Below are positions 8,248 through 16,473 of a stretch of 64,000 bases of DNA, one piece after another; position 1 is the stretch's first letter; each line of letters opens with the position of its first letter. Source of the stretch: Streptomyces sp. NBC_01446. Lineage in GTDB: Bacteria; Actinomycetota; Actinomycetes; Streptomycetales; Streptomycetaceae. A program made the position numbers and the translations under genes. The DNA is taken from the NCBI RefSeq assembly GCF_026340095.1, contig NZ_JAPEPO010000003.1:992001-1056000 (forward strand). The letters are read 5' to 3'. A model generated the notes under the pieces. It had not been told where the DNA came from, searched no databases, and saw nothing but the letters and a program-made list of their open reading frames with translations.

Positions 8248-9183
8248 ATGCAGGCCGTCGCGTCGACCCACGTGACCAACCCCGAGCCCGTGATGGACAA
8301 GCCCCTCATGCATTACGGCCGCCGCGTCCTGGACCGTCTCGCCCCCGGCGCCGAGCAGTCCGCGTACCGGCTGATCGACATCGACCCGCTCACCCCGCAC
8401 TTCGGCGCCGTGCTCGGCGGCGTCGACCTGACCCGGCCGATCTCCGACGAGCTCGCGACGGAGCTGCGGCAGGCGCTGCTGGAGTGGAAGGTGATCTTCT
8501 TCCGCGGCCAGACGGGCTTCACCGCCGATCACCAGCTCGCGCTGTCGGGCGTCTGGGGCCCGCCTGAGGCGAACCCGTTCTTCGCGAAGACCGGGACCCC
8601 GGGCATCTCCCGGCTCGCCAAGGACGCGAAGGCCGCGGGCAACAAGAACATCTGGCACAGCGACCACTCGTTCATGATCAACCCGTCGCTCGGCGCCGTC
8701 CTGCGCGCAGTGGAGGTGCCCGCCGCGGGCGGCGACACGATGTGGGCGGACATGGGCGCCGCCTACGACAACCTGCCCGAGGACCTCAAGGAGCGCATCG
8801 AGAGCCTCACCGCCGTCCACGACTGGGAGGCCAGCTGGGGCGCCCTCATGAACGACGAGCAGAAGGCGGCCTTCCGGGAGAGCTGGCCGCAGGTCGAGCA
8901 CCCCGTCGTGGTGCGCCACCCCCGCAGCGGCCGCAAGACCCTGTACGTGAACGAGCCGTTCACCCGGTACATCAAGGGCCTGTCCGAGTCGGAGAACCGT
9001 GAGCTGCTCGACATCCTGGTCCTCCAGGCGCGCATCCCCGAGTTCCAGATCCGCTTCCGCTGGGAGCCCGACTCGATCGCCGTCTGGGACAACATCGCCG
9101 TCCAGCACTACGCGGTCAACGACTACTTCCCGCAGCGCCGGGTGATGGAGCGCATCGCCATCGCCGGTGTCCCGCTGTCCTGA
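8248..9183 (+). CDS. TauD/TfdA family 2-oxoglutarate/Fe(II) dioxygenase
   Basis: 311 residues. ATG 8248 has a strong AGGAGG seven bases upstream; an earlier GTG at 8224 has none. The iron triad is visible: His137 and Asp139 in IWHSDHSF, His287 in VQHYAVNDY. Arginines of RRVMERIAI near the end should bind 2-oxoglutarate. Family members hydroxylate taurine, alkyl sulfates, 2,4-D or other carboxylates next to a heteroatom, releasing an aldehyde or phenol with succinate and CO2. Its operon partners are a transporter and an aldehyde dehydrogenase, matching uptake, oxidative cleavage and aldehyde oxidation. The actual substrate is not evident. Confidence 0.93.
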   Translation: MQAVASTHVTNPEPVMDKPLMHYGRRVLDRLAPGAEQSAYRLIDIDPLTPHFGAVLGGVDLTRPISDELATELRQALLEWKVIFFRGQTGFTADHQLALSGVWGPPEANPFFAKTGTPGISRLAKDAKAAGNKNIWHSDHSFMINPSLGAVLRAVEVPAAGGDTMWADMGAAYDNLPEDLKERIESLTAVHDWEASWGALMNDEQKAAFRESWPQVEHPVVVRHPRSGRKTLYVNEPFTRYIKGLSESENRELLDILVLQARIPEFQIRFRWEPDSIAVWDNIAVQHYAVNDYFPQRRVMERIAIAGVPLS

Positions 9184-9215
9184 ACGGCTCTCCCCCTTCT
9201 CCCTCAGGAGTACCC

Positions 9216-10511
9216 ATGACCGCGGCACCGACCGTGCCCCAGCACTCGACACGGACCACCGGAGCCACCGGCAGCAGCCGGCGCGCCTGGACGGTGACCG
9301 TACTGCTGGTGGCCTTCATGATGGTCAACTTCGCGGACAAGTCCGTCCTCGGCCTGGCCGCCGACGAGATCCGCGCGGACCTCCATCTGAGTGCCACTCA
9401 GTTCGGGCTGGCCAACAGCGCGTTCTTCCTGCTCTTCTCCGTGGCCGCGGTCGTGGTCGGGCTCGCCGCCGACCGCATGTCGCCGAAACTGCTGCTCCTG
9501 CTGATGGCCGTCCTGTGGTCGGTCGCCCAGGTGCCCGCGGCGATCGGCGGCGGCCTCGCCGTCCTGGTCGCCTCGCGCGTCTTCCTCGGGGCGGCCGAGG
9601 GCCCCGCCTTCCCCGTCGCCCAACAGGCCACGCTGGCCTGGTTCCCCGACCACCGGCGCAATCTGCCCGGCGCCCTGATCACGCTCGGCGTCACCCTCGG
9701 CGTGATCGTCTCGGCACCCGGCCTGTCGTGGGTCATCCAGCACCACGGGTGGCGGTCGGCGCTGTGGGTGCTCGCGGGCGCGGGGCTGGTGTGGGCGGTG
9801 GCCTGGGCGGTACTCGGTGCCGACGGGCGCCACGATGTCGCTGCGGCCGCCGGGGCGCGACCACAGGAAACGCGGGCGCCTGTCCCGTACCGGAGGATCT
9901 TCGCCAGCCGCACCTGGATCGGCGCCACCCTCGCCTACTTCACCAGCTACTGGACCGTGGCTCTCATGCTGGTCTGGCTGCCGTCCTACCTGCGCAACGC
10001 CCTCGGGTACTCGGCCCATGCGGCGGGCACCCTCGTCGTCGCGCCCTGGACGATCGGTGCCGTCGTGCTGCTCGCGCAGGCCGGGATCACCGGCCGGCTG
10101 ATGCGGCGCGGGGCCGGCAGCCGCCGCGCCCGCGGCTGGGTGGGCGGCTGGCTGCTCGCTCTGGGCGCCGCCTGCTGTCTGGCCCTGCCACTGGTCGACG
10201 GCTCGGGCGCGAAGACCGTCCTGATCGCCCTCGGCTTCGGCCTCGGGGGCTCGTACGCCACGATCGCCGCGACCACCGTCGCCGAGCTCGCCCCGCCCTC
10301 CCGCAATGGAGGCGCCCTGGGCACCATGAACGCGGTGGTGACGGCGGCCGGTCTGGGCGCGCCGGCCGTCGTCGGCGCCCTCGTCGATGCACAGGGCGCC
10401 GGCGGCTACCAGAACTCCGTACTGCTGTCCGGACTGCTCCTGGCCGTCGGAGCCGCCGCCTCCTTCCTGCTCGTCGACCCGGCGCGGGACACCCCACGGC
10501 TCACCGTCTGA
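9216..10511 (+). CDS. MFS transporter, anion:cation symporter-like
   Basis: 431 residues with 12 predicted TM segments. The start (VTVLLVAFMMVNFADKSVLG) and the loop GLAADRMSPKLLLLLMAVLW resemble the ACS (hexuronate/organic-anion) branch of the major facilitator superfamily. It lies 32 bp downstream of the dioxygenase and 47 bp upstream of the aldehyde dehydrogenase, all on one strand, so it is probably the importer for the dioxygenase substrate. It acts in the cytoplasmic membrane. Import of an organic acid is inferred from family and context. Confidence 0.9.
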   Translation: MTAAPTVPQHSTRTTGATGSSRRAWTVTVLLVAFMMVNFADKSVLGLAADEIRADLHLSATQFGLANSAFFLLFSVAAVVVGLAADRMSPKLLLLLMAVLWSVAQVPAAIGGGLAVLVASRVFLGAAEGPAFPVAQQATLAWFPDHRRNLPGALITLGVTLGVIVSAPGLSWVIQHHGWRSALWVLAGAGLVWAVAWAVLGADGRHDVAAAAGARPQETRAPVPYRRIFASRTWIGATLAYFTSYWTVALMLVWLPSYLRNALGYSAHAAGTLVVAPWTIGAVVLLAQAGITGRLMRRGAGSRRARGWVGGWLLALGAACCLALPLVDGSGAKTVLIALGFGLGGSYATIAATTVAELAPPSRNGGALGTMNAVVTAAGLGAPAVVGALVDAQGAGGYQNSVLLSGLLLAVGAAASFLLVDPARDTPRLTV

Positions 10512-10558
10512 CACGACACCCCCACCCCAACCACACACGCACCCACAGGAGTTGACCC

Positions 10559-12268
10559 TTGACCGCCGCACCCGCACTCCACACCGCACCTCTCGACCTC
10601 GCCGTCAGCGACCTGCACGAGAGCGCCGCCTCCTGGACCGCCGTACCGCTGCCCGAGCGGATCGCCCTGCTGGAGCGGATGCTTCCGCGGATCGCCGACG
10701 GGGCGCCCGGCATGGTCGCCGACGCCGCCCGCGCCAAGGGGTACGACGCGGACTCCGGCTGGGCCGCCGAGGACTGGGTCGCCGCACCCTGGGCACTGGC
10801 GCAGACCGTGGGCGCGTACCTGCATGTGCTGCGGCGCCTGGCCGCCGGGCACGACCCGGTGCCCGCCAGGTCCGTCCGCACACGCGAAGGCCGTACCGTC
10901 GTCGGCGTCTTCCCCGCCACGGCCACGGACCGCCTGCTGCTCAACGGCTTCACCGCCGAGGTGTGGACGCTTCCGGGCACGACCCGCGAGCAACTCATGG
11001 CCCGTGCGGCGGGCGAGTACCGCGGGCGGCCGGGCGAGCCGGCCGTCGCGCTGGTGCTCGGCGCCGGGAACGTCGCGGCGATCACGCCGCTCGACATCCT
11101 GCCCAAGCTGTACGCGGAAGGCCAGGTCGTCCTCGCCAAGATGAACCCGGTCAACGCCTATCTCCGCCCGCACTTCGAGAAAGTGTTCACCGAGTTCGTG
11201 GAGCGTGGCTGGGTCCGCTTCGTCGACGGAGGCGCGGCCGAAGGCGCGTACCTCACGACCCACGAGAAAGTCGACACCATCCATGTCACCGGCAGCGAAC
11301 GCACCCATGACGCCATCGTGTGGGGCACCGGCGCGCAGGCCGAGGAGCGACGGCGCGCCGACACTCCGGCCAACGACAAGCCGTTCACCAGCGAGCTGGG
11401 CGGCGTCAGCCCCTGCATCGTGACGCCGGGCCCGTGGAGCGCGGCGGACCTCCGGTTCCAGGCCGAGCACATCGTGACCAGCAAGCTGAACAACTCCGGC
11501 CACAACTGCGTCGCCAGCCAGATTCTGCTCGTGCCCCGCCACTGGGACGGAACGGAGCGACTGCTCGCCGAGATCCGGCACGTCCTGCGCGAACTCCCGC
11601 AGCGGAACGACTACTACCCCGGCGCTGCCGACCGCCTCGATTCGGTGACCGGAGCCCACCCGGAGGCCGAGGCCTACGACGACACGTGCCGCCTCCTCGT
11701 CCCGGACATCACCGACGCCGACGACCCGATGCTCACGGACGAGGTGTTCGCCAGCGCCCTGGGCGTAGTGCACCTGCCGGGCGACGACGCGCCCCAATTC
11801 CTGCGCGCCGCCACGGAGTTCGCCAACAACAAGCTGCCCGGCACACTCGGCGCCACGCTGCTGGTGCACCCCCGCACCGAACGCGCCCACCGCGCCGCCG
11901 TCGACGAGGCCGTCGCCGCGCTGCGCTACGGCACCCTCGGCGTCAACTGCTGGTCGGCGTTCGGCTTCCTGCTGGGCTACACACCTTGGGGCGCCCACCC
12001 CGGACACACCCGCCAGGACATCGGCAGCGGCATCGGGTTCGTCCACAACGCGTTCATGCTGGAGGACGTCGAGAAGACCGTGCTGCGGGCCCCCTTCGCA
12101 CCGGCGCCGCGCGGCCTGCTCACCGGCTCGCCCTCACTGTCGCCGCGCCCGCCGTACTTCGTCACCAACCGCACCGGACGCACGACGATGGAACGCCTCA
12201 CGGCCTACGCCACCGACCCGCGGGCGAGCAGGCTGCCGGGCATCTTCGCGTCGGCCCTGCGCGGCTGA
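10559..12268 (+). CDS. Aldehyde dehydrogenase family protein
   Basis: 569 residues, longer than the ~480-500 of typical ALDHs. It starts at TTG 10559, with CAGGAG eight bases upstream. Catalytic features are the general-base region FTSELGGVSPCIV and the nucleophile Cys in NNSGHNCVASQILLV; the cofactor region reads HVTGSERTHDAIVWG. The C-terminal segment NCWSAFGFLLGYTPWGAHPG is typical of a diverged NAD(P)-dependent branch. It probably oxidises the aldehyde released by the TauD-type dioxygenase two genes upstream. It ends the operon; beyond it lie gene fragments and an IS. Confidence 0.88.
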   Translation: MTAAPALHTAPLDLAVSDLHESAASWTAVPLPERIALLERMLPRIADGAPGMVADAARAKGYDADSGWAAEDWVAAPWALAQTVGAYLHVLRRLAAGHDPVPARSVRTREGRTVVGVFPATATDRLLLNGFTAEVWTLPGTTREQLMARAAGEYRGRPGEPAVALVLGAGNVAAITPLDILPKLYAEGQVVLAKMNPVNAYLRPHFEKVFTEFVERGWVRFVDGGAAEGAYLTTHEKVDTIHVTGSERTHDAIVWGTGAQAEERRRADTPANDKPFTSELGGVSPCIVTPGPWSAADLRFQAEHIVTSKLNNSGHNCVASQILLVPRHWDGTERLLAEIRHVLRELPQRNDYYPGAADRLDSVTGAHPEAEAYDDTCRLLVPDITDADDPMLTDEVFASALGVVHLPGDDAPQFLRAATEFANNKLPGTLGATLLVHPRTERAHRAAVDEAVAALRYGTLGVNCWSAFGFLLGYTPWGAHPGHTRQDIGSGIGFVHNAFMLEDVEKTVLRAPFAPAPRGLLTGSPSLSPRPPYFVTNRTGRTTMERLTAYATDPRASRLPGIFASALRG

Positions 12269-12315
12269 GCGGGTTCCGATCGGCCGGATACGCAGTTCAC
12301 CTCGACCGCGCATCG

Positions 12316-12519
12316 TCACCAGGCCTCCGTCGCGGGTGCCTGGGGCAGGTGGGGTGTGACGTCACTTTCCCGGGCCCGCAGGCGCAGGGCGAGCAGGGGG
12401 AAGACGAGGACCGAGATCATCGCCGCGCCGACCAGCGCCGCCGCCTCGCTCTTCCTCACGACACCGTCGTCCACGCCGATCGCCGTGATGGCCACGACGA
12501 GCGGAAGGCAGGTGGAGGA
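12316..12519 (-). pseudogene. Cation:proton antiporter, C-terminal fragment cut by IS605 element 2
   Basis: Reading the minus strand from the IS boundary gives STCLPLVVAITAIGVDDGVV, then RKSEAAALVGAAMISVLVFP and LLALRLRARESDVTPHLP before a TGA at 12316-12318. This is the last transmembrane part of a CPA2-type sodium/proton antiporter. No start and no upstream part remain: tnpB element DNA begins at 12520. The 5' portion is not found on the other side of the element, so DNA was also lost there. Confidence 0.75.
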
Positions 12520-12650
12520 TTGAAGTGCTCTCCTGCCTTCGCGAGCTCAGGGAGGAGATTCCCACCTACCTTGCGGTGGCGGGCTTGGCGCCACGGGTGC
12601 GCCTGACGACTGCCCTCCCGGCAGCCGGGATCGCCACGAGGCCGATCCTG
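12520..12650 (-). ncRNA. Predicted TnpB omega RNA scaffold of element 2
   Basis: As in element 1, a short stem spans the tnpB stop codon (CCACC 12562-12566 / GGTGG 12575-12579), and further folded sequence reaches the right end at 12520. The guide would continue on the minus strand below 12520 as TCCTCCACCTGCCTTCCGCT, which is antiporter coding sequence. This is inferred by analogy with known IS605 TnpB systems; the 5' limit is arbitrary. Confidence 0.45.
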
Positions 12651-13885
12651 TACAGGTGCAAGATGTTGCGGGCCGCGTTCCAGTCGGCGTTGCCGCACCA
12701 GCCGCAGTCTGGGTTCTTGCACACGAACGTGGCTTGGCCTTCCCGGCTGCCGGGCGTGAGGAAGCCGCAGGCGGAGCAGCGCAGGGAAGTGTTCGGGGCG
12801 GGAACTTTGACGAGGGTGCCGCCGTAGCGGCCGGTCTTGTACGTCAGCATCGTCACGGTACGGCCCCATGCCTCCTGGCTGATGGAGCGGTTCAGGCCGG
12901 ACTTCTGCGCGACGTTTGTCCCGGGTTCCTCGATGGTGCCCTTGGCCGACTTGACCATGTTCGTGATGTTGAGTTGTTCGACCACGACCGTGCCGTAGGT
13001 GCGGGCGAGGTGCGTTGTGGTCTGGTGCTGCCAGTCAACGACTCGGCGCGTGGCTTTTGCGCGGAGCTGCTTGATCTGGTCGTAGGTGCGGTTCAGCCGG
13101 TTGGAGCTGCGCTCCTTCGGCTTGCGGAAGGACTTGCGGTGCGCGGCCCGTTGTTCCAGGCGGAGCAGCTTGGCCTTCTCCTGCGGGTTCAGCCACTTGT
13201 CCCGGTCGGCGGTGCCATCCGGGAGCCGGGCGGGTCTTCCGTGGTCCTGATGGTTGCCATCGGACAGGGCAAGGGGAAGGCTGACCCCGGCGTCGATGCC
13301 AATCTCAGGGCCGGTGTGCGGCTCAGGCTTTAATTCCAGCGTCTGGACGCGGAAGGCGATATGCCATCCGAGTCCGTCTTTGACCAACCGCGCCCCGGTG
13401 ATCCGATTCTCCCTGTTGGCGAGCTTGCCGACCGGGAGATCCCTGGTCCAGCGAAAGCGGACACGACCGACCTTGGGGATGTTGACCATGCCCCAACGGC
13501 GGTGCACCCGCTTGATCTGCAGATCGCGGCCCTGCGGGATGTCGACGGACATGACGGCGCGCAAACGGGCCTTAAAGTTCGGCTCGTCCGCCCGCCGATC
13601 CCAACAGTTCCGCCACGCCTGGACGTACGACTTCAAAACTGCCTGCGCGGCCTGCGCGGGGAGCACGGCGAGCCAGTCGATCTCCTTGCGGGCCTGGCGG
13701 ATCGCCGCATCGGCGGCGGCCAGGGAACGCTTGTCCTTGGGGAGCATCGTCCACCAGTCGTGCAGGCAGTTCCACATCGTGCGGGCCGCGTGCGCCTGGT
13801 CGTCCATGAGCCGGGCCTGTGCAGGCGTCAGCGCCAGCCGGGCACGGTGCCCGAACTGCCGCTTCTCCCAAGCAAGTTCACCCAT
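12566..13885 (-). CDS. tnpB: TnpB, IS200/IS605-associated RNA-guided nuclease (second type)
   Basis: 439 residues from MGELAWEKRQFGHRARLALT; a GTG three codons earlier is possible. It is clearly a different TnpB lineage from the one at 1706-2929. RuvC residues are Asp198 in EIGIDAGVSL, Glu303 in VVVEQLNITNMV and Asp401 in NADWNAARNIL. The zinc finger is Cys370/Cys373 (CSAC) with Cys389 and Cys394/Cys397 (CKNPDCGWC). A central basic helix (AHRKSFRKPKERSSNRLNRT) probably contacts RNA. The full length and complete catalytic set suggest an active nuclease although the partner transposase is dead. Confidence 0.92.
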   Translation of the reverse strand: MGELAWEKRQFGHRARLALTPAQARLMDDQAHAARTMWNCLHDWWTMLPKDKRSLAAADAAIRQARKEIDWLAVLPAQAAQAVLKSYVQAWRNCWDRRADEPNFKARLRAVMSVDIPQGRDLQIKRVHRRWGMVNIPKVGRVRFRWTRDLPVGKLANRENRITGARLVKDGLGWHIAFRVQTLELKPEPHTGPEIGIDAGVSLPLALSDGNHQDHGRPARLPDGTADRDKWLNPQEKAKLLRLEQRAAHRKSFRKPKERSSNRLNRTYDQIKQLRAKATRRVVDWQHQTTTHLARTYGTVVVEQLNITNMVKSAKGTIEEPGTNVAQKSGLNRSISQEAWGRTVTMLTYKTGRYGGTLVKVPAPNTSLRCSACGFLTPGSREGQATFVCKNPDCGWCGNADWNAARNILHLYRIGLVAIPAAGRAVVRRTRGAKPATAR

Positions 13886-13911
13886 CGCGATCACACTACT
13901 ACGGTCGGCTT

Positions 13912-14363
13912 ATGTCACCACGATGGAACCCTGATCCTGATGTGTGCACCGGGCGCCATGTCGTTCACCACCTGCACGTCCACTTGGTTTTATGTCACCG
14001 AGTACCGGCGCAAGGGATTCACACAGGCGCAAGGCATTCACCGATGCCATGCTGACGCGCACCAAGGAGATCATGCGCGAGGTCTGCGGGGACTTCGAGG
14101 CCGAACTCAACCAGTTCAGCGGCGAGCAGGACCATGTACACCTGCTCGTGCACTGCCCGCCGAAAGTCCAGCTCACCAAGCTGGTCAACTTCCTCAAGGG
14201 CGTCTCCTCCCGCAGGCTCCGCCAGGAGTACAGCACGCACGTCCGCCGTTACCTGTGGGGCGGACACTTCTGGTCCGGCTCCTACTACGCCGGGTCCTGC
14301 CACGGAGCACCGCTGACCGCCGTCAAGCAGTACATCGAGAACCAGCAGCGTCCTGTGGTCTGA
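13912..14363 (+). pseudogene. IS200-type TnpA with two frameshifts
   Basis: The coding sequence must be read in three frames. Frame 1 starts at ATG 13912 (CTGRHVVHHLHVHLV). An extra base near 13990 moves it to frame 2 (YVTEYRRKGFT). A 19-bp tandem duplication (GGCGCAAGG at 14007 and again at 14026) moves it to frame 3 (KAFTDAMLTRTKEI onward). The final frame keeps the HUH motif (DHVHLLV) and the C-terminal tyrosine helix (VKQYIENQ), so decay looks recent. No single product can be made without recoding. Confidence 0.85.
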
Positions 14364-14379
14364 GGACAATACTGTCGAC

Positions 14380-14396
14380 CCGCACGAACAGTGCGG
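14380..14396 (+). repeat. Left-end hairpin of IS605 element 2
   Basis: A perfect 6-bp stem CCGCAC / GTGCGG with loop GAACA lies 16 bp after the tnpA stop, where IS200/IS605 left-end hairpins recognised by TnpA normally lie. Confidence 0.6.
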
Positions 14397-14510
14397 ACCA
14401 GAGCAGTTCTGAGATGGCCCCCTGCGCTTAATACTCCAGCTGTAGATCGTGATCTTGCTGGTGGGGGCGGGTCCGGACACGGGTACGGCCACCGTTGATC
14501 ATCGTCGTTT

Positions 14511-15827
14511 GTGAAGACGAACGAGGAGTCGGTGGCCGCAGGTCACAGCATAGATCCCGGCCGTTGGCGGGAGGCGTTCGAGGTGGTCATGGGCCGTATC
14601 CCGGGCCGGTTCGCCCGGGTCGAACCCCGGCTGCGGGCCGGGCGGTTGGTGATGGGCTTGATGTCGGACCTGCCGCGCAAGAACTGCTGGACGATCGCGG
14701 AGTGGGCCGGAGAGACGACCCCGCACGGCATGCAGCACCTGCTGTGCCGGGCCTCTTGGGATGCCGATGCCGTGCGGGACGACGTGCGCGAGTACGTCGT
14801 CGAACATCTCCACGACGAGGCGGCGGTGCTGGTCGTGGACGAGACCGGCGACGTGAAGAAGGGCACCCACACCGTCGGGGTTCAGCGTCAGTACACCGGA
14901 ACCGCCGGCCGGATCGAGAACTCCCAGGTCGCCGTCTATCTCGTCTATGCGGGGATGCGCGGGCACGCGGCGGTGGACCGGGAGCTGTACGTCCCCAGCT
15001 CGTGGACCTGCGACCCCGATCGCTGCCGGGCGGCCGGGCTCGGCGAGGACACCGTCTTCGCCACCAAGCCGGAGCTGGCCCGCATGATGATCGAACGGTT
15101 CCTGGACGCCGGACACCGCATCGGCTGGGTGACCGGCGACGAGGTCTACGGCGGCAACCCGAAACTGCGGGCGGCCCTGGAAAAACGCGGCCTGGGCTAC
15201 GTGCTTGCGGTGGCTCGCTCAGCCGAAGTCGCCACCAGGGCAGGGAAGTTCCGCGCCGACGCGCTGGCCGCAAAGCTGCCCCGACGGGCCTGGCAGAAGC
15301 TGTCGGCCGGAGCCGGCGCGAAGGGCCACCGCTACTACGACTGGGCCGTCATCGACCTCGCCGACCCGGCGCCGGGACACCGTCATCTGCTGATCCGACG
15401 CAACCGCGCCACTGGCGAACTCGCCTACTACCGCTGCCACTCCACCGTGCCGGTCCCGCTGCGCGCCCTGGTCCAGACGGCCGGCTCCAGATGGCGGGTG
15501 GAGGAGACCTTCCAGACCGAGAAGGGCCTGGCCGGGCTCGATGAACACCAGGTCCGCCGCTACCCGTCCTGGAGCCGCTGGGTCACCCTCGCCATGCTCG
15601 CCCATGCCTTCCTCGCCGTTGTCCGCGCCGAGGAGCACGCCGACCGGCCAGGACCGCACGACCTGATCCCGCTGACCTGCAACGAGATCCAGCACCTGTT
15701 CCTCGCCGTCACTGCCCGTCCCCTGAACGACCTCGCCCACCGGCTCGGCTGGTCCGACTGGCGACGCCGCCACCAACAGCGATCACGGGCCAGCCATTAC
15801 CGGCGACAAGCCGCATCCCAGACATGA
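14511..15827 (+). CDS. IS701 family DDE transposase
   Basis: 438 residues from GTG 14511. IS701/IS4-superfamily signatures are visible: AVLVVDETGDVKKGTHTVGV (first catalytic Asp), the ENSQVAVYLVYA strand, WVTGDEVYGGNPKLRAALEK (second Asp) and RWRVEETFQTEKGLAGLDEH (YREK-like region with the catalytic Glu). The length is standard for the family, so the transposase appears intact. A weak SD is typical for transposases. The inverted repeats at both element ends are well preserved, so the element may still be mobile. Confidence 0.93.
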   Translation: MKTNEESVAAGHSIDPGRWREAFEVVMGRIPGRFARVEPRLRAGRLVMGLMSDLPRKNCWTIAEWAGETTPHGMQHLLCRASWDADAVRDDVREYVVEHLHDEAAVLVVDETGDVKKGTHTVGVQRQYTGTAGRIENSQVAVYLVYAGMRGHAAVDRELYVPSSWTCDPDRCRAAGLGEDTVFATKPELARMMIERFLDAGHRIGWVTGDEVYGGNPKLRAALEKRGLGYVLAVARSAEVATRAGKFRADALAAKLPRRAWQKLSAGAGAKGHRYYDWAVIDLADPAPGHRHLLIRRNRATGELAYYRCHSTVPVPLRALVQTAGSRWRVEETFQTEKGLAGLDEHQVRRYPSWSRWVTLAMLAHAFLAVVRAEEHADRPGPHDLIPLTCNEIQHLFLAVTARPLNDLAHRLGWSDWRRRHQQRSRASHYRRQAASQT

Positions 15828-15961
15828 AGATCACAACAATATTGGACACCAAACCCCGAACGGGTACTGCGGGCTGGGCGGGACAGGGGGCAAGCTACGA
15901 GCGTCGCGCCGAACTGGCATCGCGCCGGTCGAGAACTGATCGGCGCGCTACTCTCTCGGCC

Positions 15962-16261
15962 ATGTCAGAGACCAGGCAAAGACTGGTGCGGGCCTTTTGG
16001 GCCGTGGACCGCCTCCTTGGCGGTGAACGCCCGCCAACACGCACACAGAAGTTCGCGGCCCGGCATCCGGTCGTCCTGTCACTACTGACGGGAGCAGTGT
16101 GGGCTACCTACTTCCTGTTGCTCCCAGACGTGCAGCCGTCGGACTACGTCATCGCGCCGACCGGCGGCTTTCTGCTCGGTGGGATCTTCGGGCTCACGGC
16201 GCTGTACGAGAGGCATCGACAGCGTCGTCTGCGACGGCTGGGGCTGTGGGACGGCTCGTGA
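15962..16261 (+). CDS. Small two-TM membrane protein, passenger inside the IS701 element
   Basis: 99 residues from ATG 15962, with no strong SD. The layout is a basic N-terminus (SETRQRLVRAFWAVDRLLGG), TM1 (PVVLSLLTGAVWATYFLLL), a short loop, TM2 (APTGGFLLGGIFGLTALY) and a strongly basic tail (ERHRQRRLRRLGLWDGS). The charge pattern suggests both ends in the cytoplasm. It has GC-rich third positions like normal Streptomyces genes. It lies between the transposase stop and the right inverted repeat, with the pre-repeat sequence duplicated on either side. No family is recognised; it may be a captured chromosomal gene. Confidence 0.65.
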   Translation: MSETRQRLVRAFWAVDRLLGGERPPTRTQKFAARHPVVLSLLTGAVWATYFLLLPDVQPSDYVIAPTGGFLLGGIFGLTALYERHRQRRLRRLGLWDGS

Positions 16262-16329
16262 GAGAGCCATCCCAGACATGACGGTCACGATCTACAGCTG
16301 GAGTATTAAGGGCGGAGCACTGGCCAAGA

Positions 16330-16473
16330 TCAGAGGCAGACGAGACCGGCGGCGATGCCGGCGGAGGGCAACTGGAAGGCGGGACGGATCACCAGGCCCA
16401 GGAGCAGGCCGAGGAGGACGACGGAACCTGCGGTCAGGCGGACCTGGCGGTCCATGACCCACTTGGGTGCCAC
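16330..16473 (-). pseudogene. Rhodanese/DUF2892-type membrane protein fragment
   Basis: Minus-strand translation gives VAPKWVMDRQVRLTAGSVVL, then LGLLLGLVIRPAFQLPSAGI and AAGLVCL before a TGA at 16330-16332. This matches the first hairpin of the inner-membrane DUF2892 domain that often follows a rhodanese domain. Both the upstream rhodanese part and the end of the domain are missing. It abuts the IS701 right flank on one side and another gene fragment on the other. Confidence 0.55.

Larger units (their letters stand above)
12520..14400. mobile_element. IS200/IS605 family element 2 (tnpB intact, tnpA frameshifted)
   Basis: A divergent tnpA/tnpB pair is flanked by recognisable end structures. 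The right end, read on the minus strand, finishes GCACTTCAA at 12520, a common IS605 terminus. The left side carries a hairpin 14380-14396 (CCGCAC / GTGCGG, loop GAACA) just after tnpA. The exact left boundary is uncertain, somewhere in 14397-14430, where an IS701 element follows. The right end sits in an antiporter gene. It cannot transpose alone because tnpA is broken. Confidence 0.82.
14432..16305 (+). mobile_element. IS701-family element carrying a passenger gene
   Basis: The ends match as inverted repeats of at least 21 bp (outer part TACTCCAGCTGTAGATCGTG at 14432; its complement ends at 16305). Both are flanked by TTAA (14428-14431 and 16306-16309), which fits the 4-bp YTAR duplications known for IS701. 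The transposase occupies 14511-15827. Instead of reaching the right inverted repeat directly, another ~440 bp with a 99-codon gene intervenes. The sequence just after the transposase (CATCCCAGACATGA, 15814-15827) recurs at 16269-16282 directly before the right repeat, pointing to insertion or recombination inside the element's end. Confidence 0.8.

Noticed and set aside
15824..15961. Longer version of the passenger protein starting at ATG 15824
   Set aside because: The first 46 residues overlap the transposase end and have non-coding composition; ATG 15962 starts the region with normal codon bias.
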